Notes under the pieces: model-generated
What the model saw: only the letters and a program-made list of their open reading frames with translations
The model's database searches: none
Told to the model about the DNA's origin: nothing
Origin: JAQUBU01 sp036677685
Lineage (GTDB): Bacteria; Bacillota; Syntrophomonadia; Syntrophomonadales; Syntrophomonadaceae
Assembly: GCA_036677685.1 (NCBI GenBank)
Contig: JAVBWA010000007.1
Coordinates: 3,473-67,472 of the forward strand
Direction: 5' to 3'
DNA: 64,000 nt
Part shown: positions 16,177-26,030 of the stretch, in pieces
How the letters are laid out: every line of letters begins with the position of its first letter
Position numbering within the stretch: the first letter of the stretch is position 1
Position numbers and translations under genes: made by a program

Positions 16177-18336
16177 ATGTTCCGCGTACATATTGCTATG
16201 CTTACGTGTTTATCTTTCATATTGCTTACTTTATCAGGCTGTTCCTTACCATGGTTTGGTGACGACATCTATGAGACTGATACGGGCATAAAGCTGGTAA
16301 GCCGAGCGGATGGTGAGAGTCTTTGCTTTTATAGCGACGGTGAGTGGCAGGATGATTTCTGGTATGGAGTCAACCTGGGGGCTACTACACCAGGACACCA
16401 TCCCGGTGAACTGAGCCCCCAATATGGAGATTACCGGCGTTGGTTTGACGGTATGGAAAAACTGGGTGTGCAAACCCTAAGAGTTTATACCATCCTGCCT
16501 CCCGATTTCTACCGGGCATTGCTGGAGCATAACCAGGTGGCGGAAAAGAAGCTGTGGTTGATTCAGGGCATCTGGTCACCGGAAGAAGAACTGATTAAAA
16601 AACAAAATGCCTATCTGCCATCTATCAAGCAACAATTTGAGCTGGAAATTGCCCTGGCCGTGAGAGCGGTTTATGGTCAGGGAGTAATCCCCAAACGCTC
16701 CGGTAAAGCCGCTGGCAATTATTCATCCAATGTGGCACCTTATCTTTTGGCCTGGATGCTGGGCTCGGAGTGGGACCCCAACATGGTTTTTAATACCAAC
16801 CAGTTAAACATCAAGCAGCCTGCGTTTCAGGGAAGATACTTCCAGGGCCAGCCGGAAGCCAATCCTTTCGAAAATTGGCTGGCCTCATGCCTGGAGAAAC
16901 TGGCAGCCTCAGAAACTGCTTTGGGCTGGCAGCACCCAGTGGCTTTTGTTAACTGGGTAACCACCGACCCCCTTCCCCACCCGGATGAACCTTTTGCGCA
17001 GGAGGATCTGGTAAGTGTTGACCCAATGCATATCAAACCCACCAGCGAATGGGAGGCCGGTTATTTCGCCGCCTATCACGTATATCCCTATTATCCCGAC
17101 AGCCTGCGTTATCAAAAAGATTACCAAAATTATGTGAACCGGGAAGGAAAAAAAGACCCTTATGAAGCCTATCTGGTTCAACTCCGTAAACACCACCGGG
17201 GCATACCATTCATAGTAGCTGAATTTGGGGTTCCTTCCTCACGGGGCATGGCACACCGCGGACCGTTGGAACGCAACCAGGGAATGCATTCGGAAAAAGA
17301 ACAGGGGGAGATGGATATAGCTATGTTCAAAGCTATTAACAACGCGGGCGCCAACGGCGGAATCCTCTTCTCCTGGCAGGATGAATGGTTCAAGCATACC
17401 TGGAATACCAGTGATTTGGAAATACCGGCGGAACGCCGGCCTATGTGGCTGAACCGCTTGACCAACGAGGAAAATTTTGGCTTGATCGCGGTTGAACCTG
17501 GAAGCTCCAACCAGGTGTTTCTGGATGGCAATATTAATGATTGGAATAAAATAGATGCAAAGGAAAAAGCAGAAGGCGGAAATAAAATTAAACTAAAGAT
17601 CAGCAGCGATGAAGCTTATCTCTTCCTGTTCATTGAAAAGCCGGATGGCTGGAACTGGAGCAATGAAGAGCTTTACCTCAGCTTCGATAATCAGCCGGGC
17701 GGCAGCGAATTCCTGGCTACCAAGCCCGAAGTCCGTTTTGGAACTGGAGCCGAGTTCGTCTTGACTTGCACCGGACAGGAATCGGCCAAATTGCAGGTAG
17801 CCGGTAATTATGACCAGCATCTATATAACTATGGCCAGTTGTTGAAAATGATTCCGGTAAACCCGGAGCTGACCCGGACCAATAGCGGCGTATTTCTGCC
17901 CTGGAAGTTGTGCCTGAGCCGCGAATTATACTTGCCTGCTTCCAAGCGGCACATACCTTTTGAAGAAATTGAAATCGGCACTCTCCATTCCGGCAAACAG
18001 ACCCCTTCCACTCCGGGGGAAAACAGTCTGGCTGATTTTTACTGCACCGCTGATTTTATTGAAATGCGAATCCCCTGGATGATGTTGGGTTTTACCGATC
18101 CCAGCAGCCATCAGGTTTGGGCTTATCCCGATTATGAGCAAATCACCTCCCTTGTTAACACGACCTCGCACGGTCTAAATATCCAAGCTCAAGTCTATGA
18201 CAAAAATGAGGATGTCGTCAGCATTATCGAGCCCCTTCTGTATTACAACTGGGAAAACTGGGACCGTCCCAGTTACCACGAGCGTGAAAAAGCGAGCTAT
18301 TATATGCTGCAATCCTATATTGCCCATTCATTGTAA
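16177..18336 (+). CDS. Surface lipoprotein with glycoside-hydrolase-like barrel and C-terminal carbohydrate-binding-like domain
   Basis: The signal peptide ends in a lipobox, TLSGC (Cys at about residue 23), so the protein is membrane-anchored outside the cell. Residues 60-430 look like a TIM-barrel hydrolase: FWYGVNLGATTPGHHPGEL, LGVQTLRVYTILPPDFY, and near the end PFIVAEFGVPSSRG, where AEFG has the position of a barrel nucleophile, followed by GILFSWQDEWFKHTWN. From about residue 440 a second domain starts VFLDGNINDWNKI, like CBM9/DOMON-type beta-sandwiches. I chose the ATG at 16177, directly after AGGAGG; an upstream TTG would lengthen the signal region. It converges on the exosortase/polysaccharide operon and probably trims or binds its glycan. 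The substrate is unknown. Confidence 0.85.
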   Translation: MFRVHIAMLTCLSFILLTLSGCSLPWFGDDIYETDTGIKLVSRADGESLCFYSDGEWQDDFWYGVNLGATTPGHHPGELSPQYGDYRRWFDGMEKLGVQTLRVYTILPPDFYRALLEHNQVAEKKLWLIQGIWSPEEELIKKQNAYLPSIKQQFELEIALAVRAVYGQGVIPKRSGKAAGNYSSNVAPYLLAWMLGSEWDPNMVFNTNQLNIKQPAFQGRYFQGQPEANPFENWLASCLEKLAASETALGWQHPVAFVNWVTTDPLPHPDEPFAQEDLVSVDPMHIKPTSEWEAGYFAAYHVYPYYPDSLRYQKDYQNYVNREGKKDPYEAYLVQLRKHHRGIPFIVAEFGVPSSRGMAHRGPLERNQGMHSEKEQGEMDIAMFKAINNAGANGGILFSWQDEWFKHTWNTSDLEIPAERRPMWLNRLTNEENFGLIAVEPGSSNQVFLDGNINDWNKIDAKEKAEGGNKIKLKISSDEAYLFLFIEKPDGWNWSNEELYLSFDNQPGGSEFLATKPEVRFGTGAEFVLTCTGQESAKLQVAGNYDQHLYNYGQLLKMIPVNPELTRTNSGVFLPWKLCLSRELYLPASKRHIPFEEIEIGTLHSGKQTPSTPGENSLADFYCTADFIEMRIPWMMLGFTDPSSHQVWAYPDYEQITSLVNTTSHGLNIQAQVYDKNEDVVSIIEPLLYYNWENWDRPSYHEREKASYYMLQSYIAHSL

Positions 18337-18341
18337 AAGCT

Positions 18342-18452
18342 TTGGCGAATATTGTATGTGATGATGATGGATTAGTGGAAACTATACGTCAACTGCGTAA
18401 TGCAGGCCGCAATAACAGTCATGAGCATATCCTGTTTCCGAACAACGATTGA
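18342..18452 (+). other. Short open frame, possible coding remnant
   Basis: A TTG-initiated 36-codon frame ends just before the terminator at 18460 and reads VCDDDGLVETIRQLRNAG in its middle, a composition typical of a soluble protein. No ribosome site is visible and it begins 5 bp after the lipoprotein stop. It may be debris of a lost downstream gene or chance. Confidence 0.2.
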
Positions 18453-18459
18453 GGATGCC

Positions 18460-18498
18460 AAAAAGGGTTTTCAGCCAAATGGCTGAAAACCCTTTTTT
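18460..18498. terminator. Bidirectional terminator between convergent surface-protein genes
   Basis: AAAAGGGTTTTCAGCC pairs perfectly with GGCTGAAAACCCTTTT around AAAT and has T or A runs on both sides. It ends the + strand lipoprotein and the - strand PA14 gene. Confidence 0.9.
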
Positions 18499-18506
18499 CA
18501 TGCTGT

Positions 18507-20360
18507 TTAAAACGGAAGTTGGCCAGCCTCATTTATGTCCTGGAAAATTACCGTAGAATTGCCGCTGACCAATAGCTCTTTGGCCACAATAATTCCGGTA
18601 AATGAAGAACTGCCAGTGATGCTTACCTTGCCATCGGGGGCAAATAGAATTCCGGTTACCTGTACATTATTGGGCAAGGTTATATCGCCCTTGCTGGCAA
18701 TGGTAACATTATTATAGCTGCCCCAGGTTGGGAAACCAAAGCTGTCCCCGAAATATTTCATGTCATTCTGTGGAACCGGGCTTGAACTGTAGCCTTTTTC
18801 GCTGTACCAATCATCGGTCCGTAATGACGGTATATCAAACTGCGGGAATTCTATATTGTTGACTTTTTGGGTTTGCGCCGCCAGGGTTATACCGGTGGCA
18901 ACATTAAGATTGCCGGTGTAATACAGGGACCCAAATATTCTCCCATCATGGCCTGCTGTGGCGGAGCCGCCGGTAACCTTGACATTACCGTCGACATAGA
19001 TGGTACTGGTGCCGTCAAAGCTACCCAAACCCGCACTGCCTCCCAGGGTTACATTGCCTTTGATATAGATTTTTTTAGTAGTAATATAACTTACATCGCC
19101 AGTTCCGGGATTGAAATTATTCCTAACTACTACCATGGAATCCGGCCCATTGATTCTGGAACTGCCGTCGATAGTGGCATTATTCCCATATACATAAAGG
19201 TTTTCGCTCATCAAATAGTTTATGAATTCTTCGTTGGGTTCCGGTTCAGGAGGCTCCGGATCACCCGAACAGGGGCCCGGGTCCGGGTCCGGGCCCGGCG
19301 GGTTCGGCTCCGGTTGAGTGCTGTATAAATACTTGGCAGGAATGACTTCCCTGTCATGAGCATCGCTTTTCCAGTACATAACACAGGTCGCACTGCCATA
19401 CAAATCATTATATTCAACCTTTATTTTATAGAATTTGCCGTTAACCATGGGAATCGATACTTCATGCAGAACATTGGAAGCGGCCTCCCATTTATCCAGG
19501 ACCAGATCATCATCAATCCACATGCGCACACCGTCATCGCTGACAATTTGTAAAATTACATCTTCGGTGTAGCAGGCTTCAAGATATCCGGTCCAACGGA
19601 CTGAGAAGTCATCTTCAGGAATACCTGGAACGGGTGTCTCAAGCCCCCATTCACAATTAATGTTCTCTCCTTCAACCACATGAGCAGGGGCGGTATTTTC
19701 CTCTACAACCGTTTGGGCACCGGAATAATACTCCCCTCTTAAGCCGTTTCCCCCGGCTCGAAGAGGATTAACATGGACCGGGGAACTGTATTTGCCGTAA
19801 TGATACTGGCAAACGTAGAAAGCGGATGCGGGTACAATTCCCATCTGGCCGCCATCGCGCTGCCAGAACAGGACAATGGTCGCATTTATTGGTATTTCCT
19901 GATATTTCAAGGTAAAGGGATATTTGACCCCTTCCTGCAAATAGAGTTGGTGGTTGCTTTTGGTAAACTCCAAATTCACCAGGCCCCAGCGGTCAATAAT
20001 CGGCCCCTCGCCACTGCCGATGGTCAGTTGAACGCCATCATCGGAATATGTATAAAAATCATAATTGCCGGTAACCGGCACCTCAATGTAACCGCTCCAC
20101 ACAACCGAAAAGGTATCCGGGTCAATACTGGTGTCGGGTGAATCAGTTTGCCAGTTGAACCTGATGTTTTGATCGATCTGTATAATTCGCTTGTAACTCA
20201 GTTTGCTCGGTTCAGCCGTATCATAATACTGTCCTAAGACGCCATTGACATAAGTGGGTTCAGCTGCACTTAAACTCGAAGTATCATAGTTGAAAACATA
20301 TAAAAAAATTGCAAGCAAACTACATACAGCTACCAATTTGTTCTTTACTATGCTTTTCAC
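18507..20360 (-). CDS. Secreted protein with two PA14 domains and a beta-helix-like C-terminus
   Basis: A signal peptide (hydrophobic core at residues 8-24, cleavage probably after SAA) is followed by two PA14 domains at about residues 38-180 and 200-345. Each has a GLRGEYY or GVLGQYY start and the YTYSDDGVQL / QIVSDDGVRMWIDD core; PA14 domains usually bind carbohydrates. A Pro/Asp/Glu-rich linker at about 350-385 leads to a repetitive Gly/Asn/Thr-rich domain with evenly spaced 'IYVDGNVKVTGG'-like units, resembling polymer-forming beta-solenoids. There is no C-terminal membrane anchor, LPXTG or PEP-CTERM motif. It is the last gene of the surface-polysaccharide run, 45 bp after the copper-amine-oxidase-N gene, and may be a glycan-bound matrix protein. 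Confidence 0.85.
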   Translation of the reverse strand: MKSIVKNKLVAVCSLLAIFLYVFNYDTSSLSAAEPTYVNGVLGQYYDTAEPSKLSYKRIIQIDQNIRFNWQTDSPDTSIDPDTFSVVWSGYIEVPVTGNYDFYTYSDDGVQLTIGSGEGPIIDRWGLVNLEFTKSNHQLYLQEGVKYPFTLKYQEIPINATIVLFWQRDGGQMGIVPASAFYVCQYHYGKYSSPVHVNPLRAGGNGLRGEYYSGAQTVVEENTAPAHVVEGENINCEWGLETPVPGIPEDDFSVRWTGYLEACYTEDVILQIVSDDGVRMWIDDDLVLDKWEAASNVLHEVSIPMVNGKFYKIKVEYNDLYGSATCVMYWKSDAHDREVIPAKYLYSTQPEPNPPGPDPDPGPCSGDPEPPEPEPNEEFINYLMSENLYVYGNNATIDGSSRINGPDSMVVVRNNFNPGTGDVSYITTKKIYIKGNVTLGGSAGLGSFDGTSTIYVDGNVKVTGGSATAGHDGRIFGSLYYTGNLNVATGITLAAQTQKVNNIEFPQFDIPSLRTDDWYSEKGYSSSPVPQNDMKYFGDSFGFPTWGSYNNVTIASKGDITLPNNVQVTGILFAPDGKVSITGSSSFTGIIVAKELLVSGNSTVIFQDINEAGQLPF

Positions 20361-20405
20361 CGAAATACCTCCCTTTTCTTGTTATTAATTCAAACTAATA
20401 AAGCG

Positions 20406-20837
20406 CTATTTGGTCTTAATGGTAACTGTATTATTATTGCCGTCCCATTGTACGCTGGCGCCGAATATTTCGACTGTCCGCACCGGAATCATGGTTCGTC
20501 CCTGGTTTATCATAGGAGCCGGATCTAGCATAATCATGCTTTGATCAACCACCACACCGCGACTGCCAATCGCCAGAAAAACATATTTCTGGTTATGCCT
20601 GATCTCCATGGTTTTTGACTTATCATCCCATCCGATTTCACTGTCAGGTATCCCAATGGCATTGAGAATCGCCCGGAAAGGAAGCATAACCCGACTTTCC
20701 ACATTTATAGCCGGGGCATCCGAAACCACAGGTTTACCATTAACCAGAACCTTGATGTCATTGTCTTCCGCCCGGATGGGGCCGGATGTTCCAAAAACCA
20801 ACCCGATAATTAAAGCCGAAATGATAAGCCTTTTCAC
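20406..20837 (-). CDS. Secreted copper-amine-oxidase N-terminal-like domain protein
   Basis: A signal peptide (residues 1-23, ending IRAED) precedes a single 'Cu_amine_oxidN1'-type domain. It shows IKVLVNGKPVVSDAPAINVE, RVMLPFRAILNAIG, and the closing TMIPVRTVEIFGASVQWDG. This domain is a common stand-alone wall- or polymer-associated module in Clostridia and implies no oxidase activity; no copper or topaquinone site exists. I chose the GTG at 20837, shortly after GGGGGGA; a TTG at 20855 is the alternative. It lies between a GT-C-like membrane protein and the PA14 protein on the same strand. Confidence 0.85.
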   Translation of the reverse strand: MKRLIISALIIGLVFGTSGPIRAEDNDIKVLVNGKPVVSDAPAINVESRVMLPFRAILNAIGIPDSEIGWDDKSKTMEIRHNQKYVFLAIGSRGVVVDQSMIMLDPAPMINQGRTMIPVRTVEIFGASVQWDGNNNTVTIKTK

Positions 20838-20945
20838 AAAATCCCCCCGTTTCAATTTGTTCCAAGTTAAACCATATGCTTCTATTGTATTCCATATATT
20901 AGTATATTTCCAGACAAAAGTATTAGGTTAATAGTCCTTATAAAA

Positions 20946-23516
20946 TTATTCTCCAATTGAAATAATTGACTTGCGGGCATTTGCCTTAATAGAGTCAAAC
21001 ATTCTATCAAAGTAATCAAAGCAAAAGTAAAATATAGCCACCAATAGAAGTGAAAAGATTGACAAAGCGATCCCCAACCAACCTACCCAAGTCATACCGT
21101 AATGAAAATCGACTTTGTGCGCCCCCTCCGGCAATTCCATATATATCAAGTGGTCCATATTATATATCGGCCAGGGCTTTCCATCTACCTTGGCTTTCCA
21201 GCGGGGGGTGTAAGTCACTGCAATTTGGATGGGCGCTATTTGAGTTGAATTATAGATGAAATTAAAGCCGTCATGCTTCCATTCCTGGCTTTGTACCGGA
21301 AAAGCTGCGGGAATTATGTTCTTGTTGGGATGGGCAATATCCATCAGTTGTTCTAAAATCGCCTTTATTTGCTCGCCATGAGTCTTATTGAGTTGCTGCC
21401 CCAGGGCCAAGCCCACAAAATATACTTTATGCCCGTTAACTTCCTTGTAGCCGATGGCCGGGACTTTTTTATCCGAGCCCTGCATTACCGCCCAGAGTAT
21501 ATCCACATTCCCCAGCGCTGGAACTTGGCCGGTGGGGTCGGCTTCCAGCCGGGCTTCTCCTTTGATCGGTCCTTTTCCGGTCGGCTTCAAATCGGAATCG
21601 GTTTCAATCTCCTCCCAATAGGGAATAATATCCAGTAGCGGCCAGGTTTCCCCTCTCCCCATGGAAACAATAATAATTTTATCTTCCTCGGCTAAATTTT
21701 CGACAATATTTTGAAACTTGGTAAAATCCTTGACTTCCGGTTCTATCAAATAAATTAGTTTAAACCGTTTGAGATACTCGGGGGTATAATCCTCCAGGCG
21801 GTTGGAATAACCTCGGACCAACCAGGGAAAATTCATTTCTAAATTGATTGCGGCTTTACCAATTACCAGGGCATCTCGTTCCTGCCGCATAAAATAAGAT
21901 GACGGCTGGGGATTAAAAAGAATAGTTTTCTTGTTATCCTCTTTGACAGTTTGAAATCCTTGTTCTTTCAAACCTTTAATAACGTTTTTCCAACGATTAT
22001 CTATAAATGCTGAACGAGTATTCCAATACAACAGATTCTTTATTATATAATCGTCACAATGCTCAGCGATAGCGATATTGTGCTGCCATATAGCCCGATT
22101 GTGCGGAGTACCTTCAATACTCCAGCCATCTGCCATATTTAATCCTTTTAACATTGGGAAGTATGCAACTTGGGATGAATCCGGATAAAGCCAGGTAAAC
22201 CGTCCTTGTTTAAAGGGCTCCCGGGTATGGGAAACCATATCTAATTCTTGCCTATATTCAGAAAATCTATTAGTAGACGCATCCATCACCCGCGGATTAA
22301 CATCAACAGCTAAAACTATTATTATTAGCAACCCTATGCTGAAACAAGCTATTCTTAGCATGTAACTTCGCCTTTTTCTAAATATCAGTTCGTTCAAAAC
22401 ATAAACATCTAATATGGCCGCAGCTAGAATAGCAAAGCTTAAAAATCTACGAGGTACAAATGATTGGTGCATGGGGATGTACTTATATAAAGGCAAAACT
22501 TCACCAAATGATAAATATGTTGCTACCAGCATAGCTATTAACAACGGCAAAATAGATTTATTCTTACGGTAATAAGCAATCGAGAACAAAGCCAGCACCA
22601 GCATGCTTACTCCAATATAGAAACCACTTCCACTACGCCCTGCTAGAGTAAAAAAGGAGGTCATGGCCGCATATACCGAACTGGCTTCGGGTAATAGATA
22701 AGGAACACCTGGATTCTCCAGTTGGGTTACACCTGGTAAAATCCAGAACGACCCCAAACCGGTCCCCAAAGCCAGGGCTATGACCCAAAAAATGCACTGA
22801 CGAAACACCTTACGTCTGCTGACCAGCATAACCAGCATCATAACACCTATACATATGCTGATAAGAAAAGCATGCATCGACTGGGAAAGAATAAGCAATA
22901 CTCCCAGGAAACATACCATCAGCCATCTAAACCGGGTCTTTTCTTCAAATAGTTTAAGGGTAAGATATAAAAACCAGGGTGTGAGGGCGAAAATTGGTAT
23001 CTGGGCTATCTCACCGCCGCACAACTCCGATCTCAGCAAAAACGGCTGAATCGCATATAAAGTTCCACCAATAATACCTGTCCACGGGCCAATTAAGCGG
23101 CGGCACAAATACCAGGTCCCCACGGCACCAATAAATTGAGCTGCAAACACCATTATTTTAAAGGTAAGCATTATATTATGGGTAAATACTTGCACAATTG
23201 CAAACAGCATAAAGGACAAAGGCGGATAATACTGAGTAACTGTACAGCCGTTATACCAGAAGGGAAACCAGCTTGCCCACTTACCTGCCCGCAAGTTGTC
23301 GGCTATGTATACTATTCTAGTTAAATGCCCCATTCCATCTGTAGTGTATGGATACGTATTATTGGGAACGCCTAATACCGGCCAAATGCCCCATAAGATA
23401 ACCGCAGTAAAAAGAAAGGCGCCTATAAGCATTTCCAATCTAAAACTCCAGGTAGAAGACTGTACCCCAAGAGGCATTTCCGAATTAACTTCTTCTAATT
23501 TAGGATTTGCCTTCAT
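20946..23516 (-). CDS. Large multi-pass membrane protein, PTPS_related / YfhO-like, probable glycosyltransferase
   Basis: About 856 residues with some 12 membrane helices in the first 420 residues, one near the C-terminus (WLGIALSIFSLLLVAIFYF), and an extracytoplasmic region between. The N-terminal loop DGMGHLTRIVYIADNLRAG and FWYNGCTVTQYYPPL match the corresponding loops of the membrane half of the gene at 28945-32373 (GHLFKAENLYQEILRG and YWYNGSQPFRYWAPL). The two are therefore paralogues in the family Pfam calls PTPS_related, which has the look of GT-C lipid-linked sugar transferases. The ATG at 23516 follows GGAGGG. It sits in the XrtG locus, and a role in polysaccharide assembly outside the membrane is inferred. 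Confidence 0.85.
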   Translation of the reverse strand: MKANPKLEEVNSEMPLGVQSSTWSFRLEMLIGAFLFTAVILWGIWPVLGVPNNTYPYTTDGMGHLTRIVYIADNLRAGKWASWFPFWYNGCTVTQYYPPLSFMLFAIVQVFTHNIMLTFKIMVFAAQFIGAVGTWYLCRRLIGPWTGIIGGTLYAIQPFLLRSELCGGEIAQIPIFALTPWFLYLTLKLFEEKTRFRWLMVCFLGVLLILSQSMHAFLISICIGVMMLVMLVSRRKVFRQCIFWVIALALGTGLGSFWILPGVTQLENPGVPYLLPEASSVYAAMTSFFTLAGRSGSGFYIGVSMLVLALFSIAYYRKNKSILPLLIAMLVATYLSFGEVLPLYKYIPMHQSFVPRRFLSFAILAAAILDVYVLNELIFRKRRSYMLRIACFSIGLLIIIVLAVDVNPRVMDASTNRFSEYRQELDMVSHTREPFKQGRFTWLYPDSSQVAYFPMLKGLNMADGWSIEGTPHNRAIWQHNIAIAEHCDDYIIKNLLYWNTRSAFIDNRWKNVIKGLKEQGFQTVKEDNKKTILFNPQPSSYFMRQERDALVIGKAAINLEMNFPWLVRGYSNRLEDYTPEYLKRFKLIYLIEPEVKDFTKFQNIVENLAEEDKIIIVSMGRGETWPLLDIIPYWEEIETDSDLKPTGKGPIKGEARLEADPTGQVPALGNVDILWAVMQGSDKKVPAIGYKEVNGHKVYFVGLALGQQLNKTHGEQIKAILEQLMDIAHPNKNIIPAAFPVQSQEWKHDGFNFIYNSTQIAPIQIAVTYTPRWKAKVDGKPWPIYNMDHLIYMELPEGAHKVDFHYGMTWVGWLGIALSIFSLLLVAIFYFCFDYFDRMFDSIKANARKSIISIGE

Positions 23517-23554
23517 AGCAAGCCCTCCCATTTAAGAATTGGCTTATAAAAATC

Positions 23555-24175
23555 CTATCTGGTGCATTCCATGAACATAAGCGAGTAAGGCATCCGCAAC
23601 ATACCCTGGCGAATACTGGTTTTCACATCCTGAAAACCCGGAGGAATCAACTGCCTGTACTCCTCATCATAGCGAACATAATTCCCCCGGTCTTTGGATA
23701 CCAGAAAATGTTCCAGCCAAGGCTGCCCCGCCAGAAAAACCGGATCGATGGTAATCAGCCGCCCCCCCGGTTTGAGGGCCTTTTGTGCCAGTTCAAACAG
23801 CTTGGCGGCATTGGCATCATCGAGATGGTGCAGCACCCCAACAGCTATCACCAGATCAAACAAATCCATTTGACCCAGAACCTCAGGGCTCAAAAGCTTG
23901 CACAGAAACACGCCCCGCGGTCCGAAGCGCTCGCGGGCGGCATCTATATAATCCCGGCTCATATCGAAACCGGTGTAGTAAACATCGTCAGGTAAATGTT
24001 CCAAAATATCGGCAGGCCCGCAGCCGATATCCAAAATCCGGTCGCCTTTTTGCGGTCGTATATAATCCTTCACATAAATGTCCCGGGCCGGTCCCTGCCC
24101 GACTATAGTCGAGAATAATCGATAGATAAACGGGTTGGCGAGAATGAAACGCAGATCCAAATAGTTTGTTTTCAT
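23555..24175 (-). CDS. SAM-dependent class I methyltransferase
   Basis: A Rossmann methyltransferase of 206 residues. Motif I is ILDIGCGPADILEHLP at about residues 47-62, followed by YTGFDMSRDYI (motif II) and LVIAVGVLHHLDD (motif IV/post). The final SLMFMECTR resembles methyltransferases in O-antigen and cell-surface clusters. Its start overlaps the stop of the upstream glycosyltransferase gene by 4 bp (ATGA), so the two are translationally coupled. It probably methylates a sugar or lipid-linked intermediate; the acceptor cannot be read from the sequence. Confidence 0.88.
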   Translation of the reverse strand: MKTNYLDLRFILANPFIYRLFSTIVGQGPARDIYVKDYIRPQKGDRILDIGCGPADILEHLPDDVYYTGFDMSRDYIDAARERFGPRGVFLCKLLSPEVLGQMDLFDLVIAVGVLHHLDDANAAKLFELAQKALKPGGRLITIDPVFLAGQPWLEHFLVSKDRGNYVRYDEEYRQLIPPGFQDVKTSIRQGMLRMPYSLMFMECTR

Positions 24176-25179
24176 AATGCGGCCCCCACTTTCTCCCGTT
24201 CCCTATACGCATCCCTTTCATGATTTTTTTCGCTCTCAAAACCCATAGTTTCACGGATCAGATATAACGGCCGGCGCTTGGATTCCGTATAAATCCGGCC
24301 TATGTATTCCCCCAGAATTCCTATGGTAAACAACTGAATGCCACCTAAAAACAGCATTATAACAATAAGCGAGGGATAACCGGGAACTGGGTTGCCGAAC
24401 AACAGAGTCCTGATCGTAAAATAAATTCCGTATAAAAAAGATATAAAAGCTACAAACAATCCAAAATACATGGACAACTGCAAAGGCAGGAAACTGAAGG
24501 AAGTAATACCTTCGAGAGCCAGATTCCAGAGTTTACCGTAGTTCCATTTGGTTTTACCAGCATAACGTGCATCCCGCCTGTACATGATCCCGACCTGGCG
24601 AAAACCAATCCAGCCAAAAAGGCCCTTCATAAAGCGATGAGTTTCACGCAGTTCACTTAGAGCATCAACCGCCTGTCGGGACATAAGGCGAAAGTCTCCG
24701 GTATTTCCGGGAATGTTGATCGGGCTTATCCTGCCGATGATTTTATAAAACCGGGTGGCGGTCCATTTCTTAAACCAGCTTTCACCATCGCGTTGGGAAC
24801 GCACCGCATAGACCACATCATAACCTTCCTGCCACTTGGCCAGCATCTCTATAATCAACTCTGGAGGGTCCTGCAAATCAGCATCAATCGGAACTACCAC
24901 TTCCCCCCGGCTAAGATCCAATCCGGCTGACAATGCAATCTCCTTGCCAAAGTTTCTGGATAAATCTACAACCTTAAAAGCCGGGTCCCGATCATTTAAT
25001 TCTATTAATTTGTCCAGGGTATCGTCCCGGCTACCGTCATTAACACAAATAACTTCATAGCTGCGGTTTATTTCCTTCAGCACCTTTGTAAGCCGTTTAT
25101 GAAGAGTCCCAATATTCTCAGATTCGTTAAACATCGGCACTACTACACTTATGAAAACCGAATCGCCTTCTTTACCCAT
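24172..25179 (-). CDS. Membrane-anchored family 2 glycosyltransferase (DPM1/ArnC-like)
   Basis: The GT-A domain (residues 8-235) shows VVVPMFNESENIGTL, NDGSRDD, and the donor/metal motif PIDADLQDPPE, with QRDGESWFKKW in the acceptor region. Two C-terminal membrane helices (about 238-260 and 272-295) and a cytoplasmic tail follow. This is the architecture of enzymes that transfer sugar from a nucleotide donor to a polyprenyl phosphate (undecaprenyl-phosphate glucose/mannose or Ara4FN transferases, GtrB/ArnC). It is coupled by ATGA overlap to the methyltransferase. It likely provides the lipid-linked sugar used by the GT-C-like membrane proteins of the locus. Confidence 0.9.
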   Translation of the reverse strand: MGKEGDSVFISVVVPMFNESENIGTLHKRLTKVLKEINRSYEVICVNDGSRDDTLDKLIELNDRDPAFKVVDLSRNFGKEIALSAGLDLSRGEVVVPIDADLQDPPELIIEMLAKWQEGYDVVYAVRSQRDGESWFKKWTATRFYKIIGRISPINIPGNTGDFRLMSRQAVDALSELRETHRFMKGLFGWIGFRQVGIMYRRDARYAGKTKWNYGKLWNLALEGITSFSFLPLQLSMYFGLFVAFISFLYGIYFTIRTLLFGNPVPGYPSLIVIMLFLGGIQLFTIGILGEYIGRIYTESKRRPLYLIRETMGFESEKNHERDAYREREKVGAAL

Positions 25180-25224
25180 GAAAGCTCACCACCCTGTACT
25201 TTAAAGTTATTTACCCTTACCGTG

Positions 25225-25995
25225 TCATATTTTCAAGCCCCGTCCCAGAGGGCATTTTTGCTTGGGTAGCATAAACAGCCTGAAATAGTCGCGGATAGTA
25301 TTCCAGGTTTTTAACTTGCTGGGACTGATCTTCTGGTCATAACGTAAAACCAGCGGAACCTCTACTACTTTGTGGGCAAAGGCAACGAATTTCAGCAGAA
25401 TTTCAACACTGGTGGCAAAACTGCGAAAAGTTAAAAACCCTTCTTCAGTTCGTGACAAAGCCTGGTTCACCAAACTGGTCCGGTAGGCTCTGAAACCCAC
25501 CGTATAGTCTCGAACCCCTTTTAAAGGGAAAAACAGTGATAAGAGCACCCTGGCCCCCAGGCTGTAGACTTGCCGGACCGAGGGAACTCCGACCTGTTTT
25601 CCTCCTTTGGCAAACCTTGAAGCGATTACAATATCCGCGCCACTTTTGATTTCAGCCACCATTTGCTTGATTATCGCACCAGGATGTGAAGCATCGGCAT
25701 CGAGAGTTACCACACAGTAAGAACTCATTCTGATGGCTTTGCCGAATCCGGTCAATATGGCCTGCCCCACCCCCATGTTTTGCGTGTGGGATAAGACCTG
25801 AACCCGGGGATTTTCCTGTGCCCACTTGTTTACCAATTCCAGAGTCCGGTCTTTGCTGCCATCATTGACCGCGACAATACGATAATCAAAACCCAAAGGC
25901 ATCTCCAGCTTCTGATCAAACATCTCCCGCAGCAACGGAATAGAAAGTTCTTCATTATACATGGGCAAAACAATAGCTGCCAGATTCTCGGCCAA
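25225..25995 (-). CDS. Family 2 glycosyltransferase without membrane anchor
   Basis: A GT-A domain of about 256 residues: AAIVLPMYNEELSIPLL near the start, AVNDGSKDRT, and VTLDADASHPG as the donor/metal motif, then ASRFAKGGKQVGVPSVR and DYTVGFRAYRT. Only one weak hydrophobic patch (LGARVLLSLFFPLKGVRD) is visible, so it is cytoplasmic or peripheral. The TTG at 25995 lies 8 nt after GGGGAGG; GTG/TTG codons at 26001-26004 overlap that site. It lies between a small flippase-like gene and the DPM1-like gene in the same run. Dolichol-phosphate mannosyltransferase-like activity is plausible. Confidence 0.88.
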   Translation of the reverse strand: MAENLAAIVLPMYNEELSIPLLREMFDQKLEMPLGFDYRIVAVNDGSKDRTLELVNKWAQENPRVQVLSHTQNMGVGQAILTGFGKAIRMSSYCVVTLDADASHPGAIIKQMVAEIKSGADIVIASRFAKGGKQVGVPSVRQVYSLGARVLLSLFFPLKGVRDYTVGFRAYRTSLVNQALSRTEEGFLTFRSFATSVEILLKFVAFAHKVVEVPLVLRYDQKISPSKLKTWNTIRDYFRLFMLPKQKCPLGRGLKI

Positions 25996-26030
25996 CCCCA
26001 ACACCTCCCCAATCCATAAAATAGCGGCTT

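Noticed and set aside
18342..18452. Confident gene call for the 36-codon frame after the lipoprotein
   Set aside because: There is no ribosome site or recognised similarity; it is listed only as a possible remnant.
20406..20837. Copper amine oxidase
   Set aside because: Only the small N-terminal-like domain is present; there are no catalytic or copper-site residues.
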